From assembly GCA_951813625.1 (NCBI GenBank), contig CATOTS010000001.1, positions 167,928 through 231,927 of the forward strand: a DNA stretch of 64,000 nucleotides, in the 5' to 3' direction. A program made the translations under genes and the position numbers. Source of the DNA: an uncultured Caldilineaceae bacterium. Its GTDB lineage: Bacteria; Chloroflexota; Anaerolineae; Caldilineales; Caldilineaceae. Positions 62,679 through 64,000 of the stretch are shown here, piece after piece. The notes beneath the pieces were generated by a model. The model made no database searches, was not told the DNA's origin, and worked only from the letters and a program-made list of their open reading frames with translations. The first letter of the stretch is position 1. Each line of letters begins with the position of its first letter.

Positions 62679-63950
62679 CTAATCCATCCTGGCGCGACGG
62701 ATTGGCGAGGAGATGATGAGCAGGAGTTCCACGGCGAGTGCGGCTGCGCCGACCAGGAGGGTAGCGCGCAGTCCGATTGTTTCGCCGAGCGCGCCGCCGA
62801 TGAAGGCGCCGAGCGTTGCCACGCCGAAGAGGACAAAGCGCCGGGCAGCGGTGACGCGCCCGAGCAGCCGCACATCGGTTATCGTCTGGCGCAGGCTGAG
62901 CTGATTGACGAAGTAGAGTGTGCTGCCCAGTCCATTCAGGGCCAGTGCGGCGGCGGTTGCCAGGACCGCTTCTCCGGTTTGATCGGCGGCCGCCAGCAAG
63001 AGACTGCCGGCAATCCACAGAAGTTTTCCCCAGATCAGAGCACTGCCGATATTGAGACGTTCAGCCACCCGGCTTGAAATCATCGCGCCGGCCAGCGAAC
63101 CGACCCCGCCGCATGCCAGGACGATACCGATGGTAGTCGGCGTCAACTCCAGTTGATCGACCAGGAAGAGCATCTGGACGGCTGCGGTGACAGAGCCGGC
63201 CAGCATGCCAAGACTTGAGGTAATGGTGAGCATTCTGAGCAGGGGCGTACGAAGGAGTTCTAAGATCCCCTCGGCGACCTCCTGCCGGACTGAATGAAAA
63301 CCTGTGCCGGTTGCAGGGGAGCCCGCGCCCGGGTCCTTGCCGTCTGCGGGGGCGGCGGGTCCCGGCTCCCGTTCCGGCAGGCCCCGCAGGGCGAGGGCGG
63401 AAAGGACGTAGGAGATTGCGTCGATGAGGATGGCGCGGGCGGCGCCGACGAATTGCACGAGGCCACCGGCCGCGGCCGGGCCGATAATGGCAATGACAGC
63501 CTCGCTGGTGGAAAGCCTGCCGTTTGCTTCCACAAGTCTGCTCTTGTCGACCAGGGTTGGGAGGACGGAGATCGCGGCGATTTGAAAGAAGACGGTCAGC
63601 GATGCGACGGCAAAGGTGACGGCGTAAAGGTGGGGCAACGAAAGTTGACCCAGCCAAGCGGCGGCGGGAATGGAGGCGAGCATCAGGGCCCTTCCGACAT
63701 CGGCCCAGACTAGAATGGGGCGACGGCGGACGCGGTCGACCCACACTCCCGCTACGAGGCCGAAGAGGAGGTTGGGCAGGGAACCGGCCGCGGTCAGCAG
63801 GCCCATCTGGGTGGGCGTGGCGTTCAGGAGTAGGACGGCGGTCAAACGCAGGGCCACGCCGGTAATGGCGGTGCCGGCGCCTGAGGTCACATGCGCGACC
63901 CAGAGTCGAGTAAATGCCCGGTTGTGCCAGAGCGACTGAGAGGAGTTCAT
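62679..63950 (-). CDS. MFS transporter 2 (EntS/MFS_3-like)
   Basis: A 423-residue protein with twelve membrane segments. The N-terminus NRAFTRLWVAHVTSGAGTAI and the loop GVWVDRVRRRPILVWADVGR are typical of the MFS_3 (enterobactin-exporter-like) family. It is convergent with MFS transporter 1, with only 8 bases between the two stops. It may export a siderophore or toxic compound; substrate is unknown. The gene is complete, with the start 50 bases before the window edge. Confidence 0.87.
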   Translation of the reverse strand: MNSSQSLWHNRAFTRLWVAHVTSGAGTAITGVALRLTAVLLLNATPTQMGLLTAAGSLPNLLFGLVAGVWVDRVRRRPILVWADVGRALMLASIPAAAWLGQLSLPHLYAVTFAVASLTVFFQIAAISVLPTLVDKSRLVEANGRLSTSEAVIAIIGPAAAGGLVQFVGAARAILIDAISYVLSALALRGLPEREPGPAAPADGKDPGAGSPATGTGFHSVRQEVAEGILELLRTPLLRMLTITSSLGMLAGSVTAAVQMLFLVDQLELTPTTIGIVLACGGVGSLAGAMISSRVAERLNIGSALIWGKLLWIAGSLLLAAADQTGEAVLATAAALALNGLGSTLYFVNQLSLRQTITDVRLLGRVTAARRFVLFGVATLGAFIGGALGETIGLRATLLVGAAALAVELLLIISSPIRRARMD

Positions 63951-64000
63951 GGGATTGCCGGTGGGGGTCGGCTTGCAAGGAATCCGAACTTGAAAGAACT

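Noticed and set aside
1..64000. tRNA, rRNA or tmRNA genes
   Set aside because: I looked for the T-arm GTTCGANTCC pattern, CCA-adjacent stems and rRNA landmarks on both strands and found no convincing candidate; a covariance search was not possible here.

Overview
The window is a GC-rich bacterial chromosome segment (visibly around 60% GC or more) with dense genes in short same-strand runs and long open antisense shadows. The gene set suggests a member of the Chloroflexota, perhaps a Caldilineales/Anaerolineae-like lineage from a marine or sponge-type habitat. Pointers are a YfhO-family giant membrane protein beside a dolichol-phosphate-mannose-synthase-like enzyme, a caa3-type CtaG, TrmFO, a SUF operon with a CysA-like sulfurtransferase, long TatA-like tails, and a sulfatase / enolase-superfamily / mannonate dehydratase / BNR catabolic region. 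This placement is inference; there is no rRNA or other taxonomic marker. I saw no tRNA, rRNA, CRISPR array, prophage or intact insertion sequence.

Layout. 0.5-3.2 kb: a membrane-anchored protein and two TPR proteins. 3.5-10.2 kb: a SUF iron-sulfur assembly operon on the minus strand (sufR-sufC-sufB-sufD-sulfurtransferase-sufU-Rieske-DUF59). It starts at a promoter overlapped by a long inverted repeat and has a sulfurtransferase where a cysteine desulfurase would be expected. 10.5-16.0 kb: a housekeeping operon on the plus strand (yceD-rpmF-fabD-fabG-nusB-tatA-tatC-small ORF) ending at a strong terminator. 16.2-20.0 kb: DegT aminotransferase, polysaccharide deacetylase, nucleotidyltransferase-like protein and PAP2 phosphatase, probably envelope or glycan related. 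20.0-30.6 kb: secreted metalloprotease, CtaG, an alkyltransferase-like protein, a 1486-residue YfhO-flippase fusion overlapping a polyprenol-phosphate mannosyltransferase, and an SH3-type lipoprotein.

30.7-40.7 kb: trmFO, pyrimidine-nucleoside phosphorylase, a GT4 glycosyltransferase, a periplasmic-binding lipoprotein, mltG, an Amt-family protein lacking both pore histidines, an RNA 2',3'-cyclic phosphodiesterase and a SCO1-type protein. 40.7-42.6 kb: a gene-free stretch with two copies of a roughly 257-bp direct repeat. 42.6-49.4 kb: glyA, radA, an O-methyltransferase, a thiamine-binding/HIT fusion and leuS. 50.4-64.0 kb: catabolic accessory genes (enolase-superfamily dehydratase, sulfatase, amidohydrolase, msrA, mannonate dehydratase, acetyl-xylan-type esterase, a 10-Asp-box propeller protein and two MFS transporters), which together look like use of sulfated or acetylated uronate-rich glycans.

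Repeats are notable. One dispersed element of 376-495 bp with imperfect terminal inverted repeats and a double-hairpin core occurs three times in full (32.2, 49.7 and 57.2 kb) and once as a bare core (0.27 kb). Two smaller families, GTCAGTGGCCAGTGG-type and CACGAAG-type, are scattered through intergenic DNA. The most unusual items are the SufS-less SUF operon with its operator, the dispersed element, the YfhO-flippase fusion, the histidine-less Amt protein and the DUF77-HIT fusion. None of these alone proves a new system.
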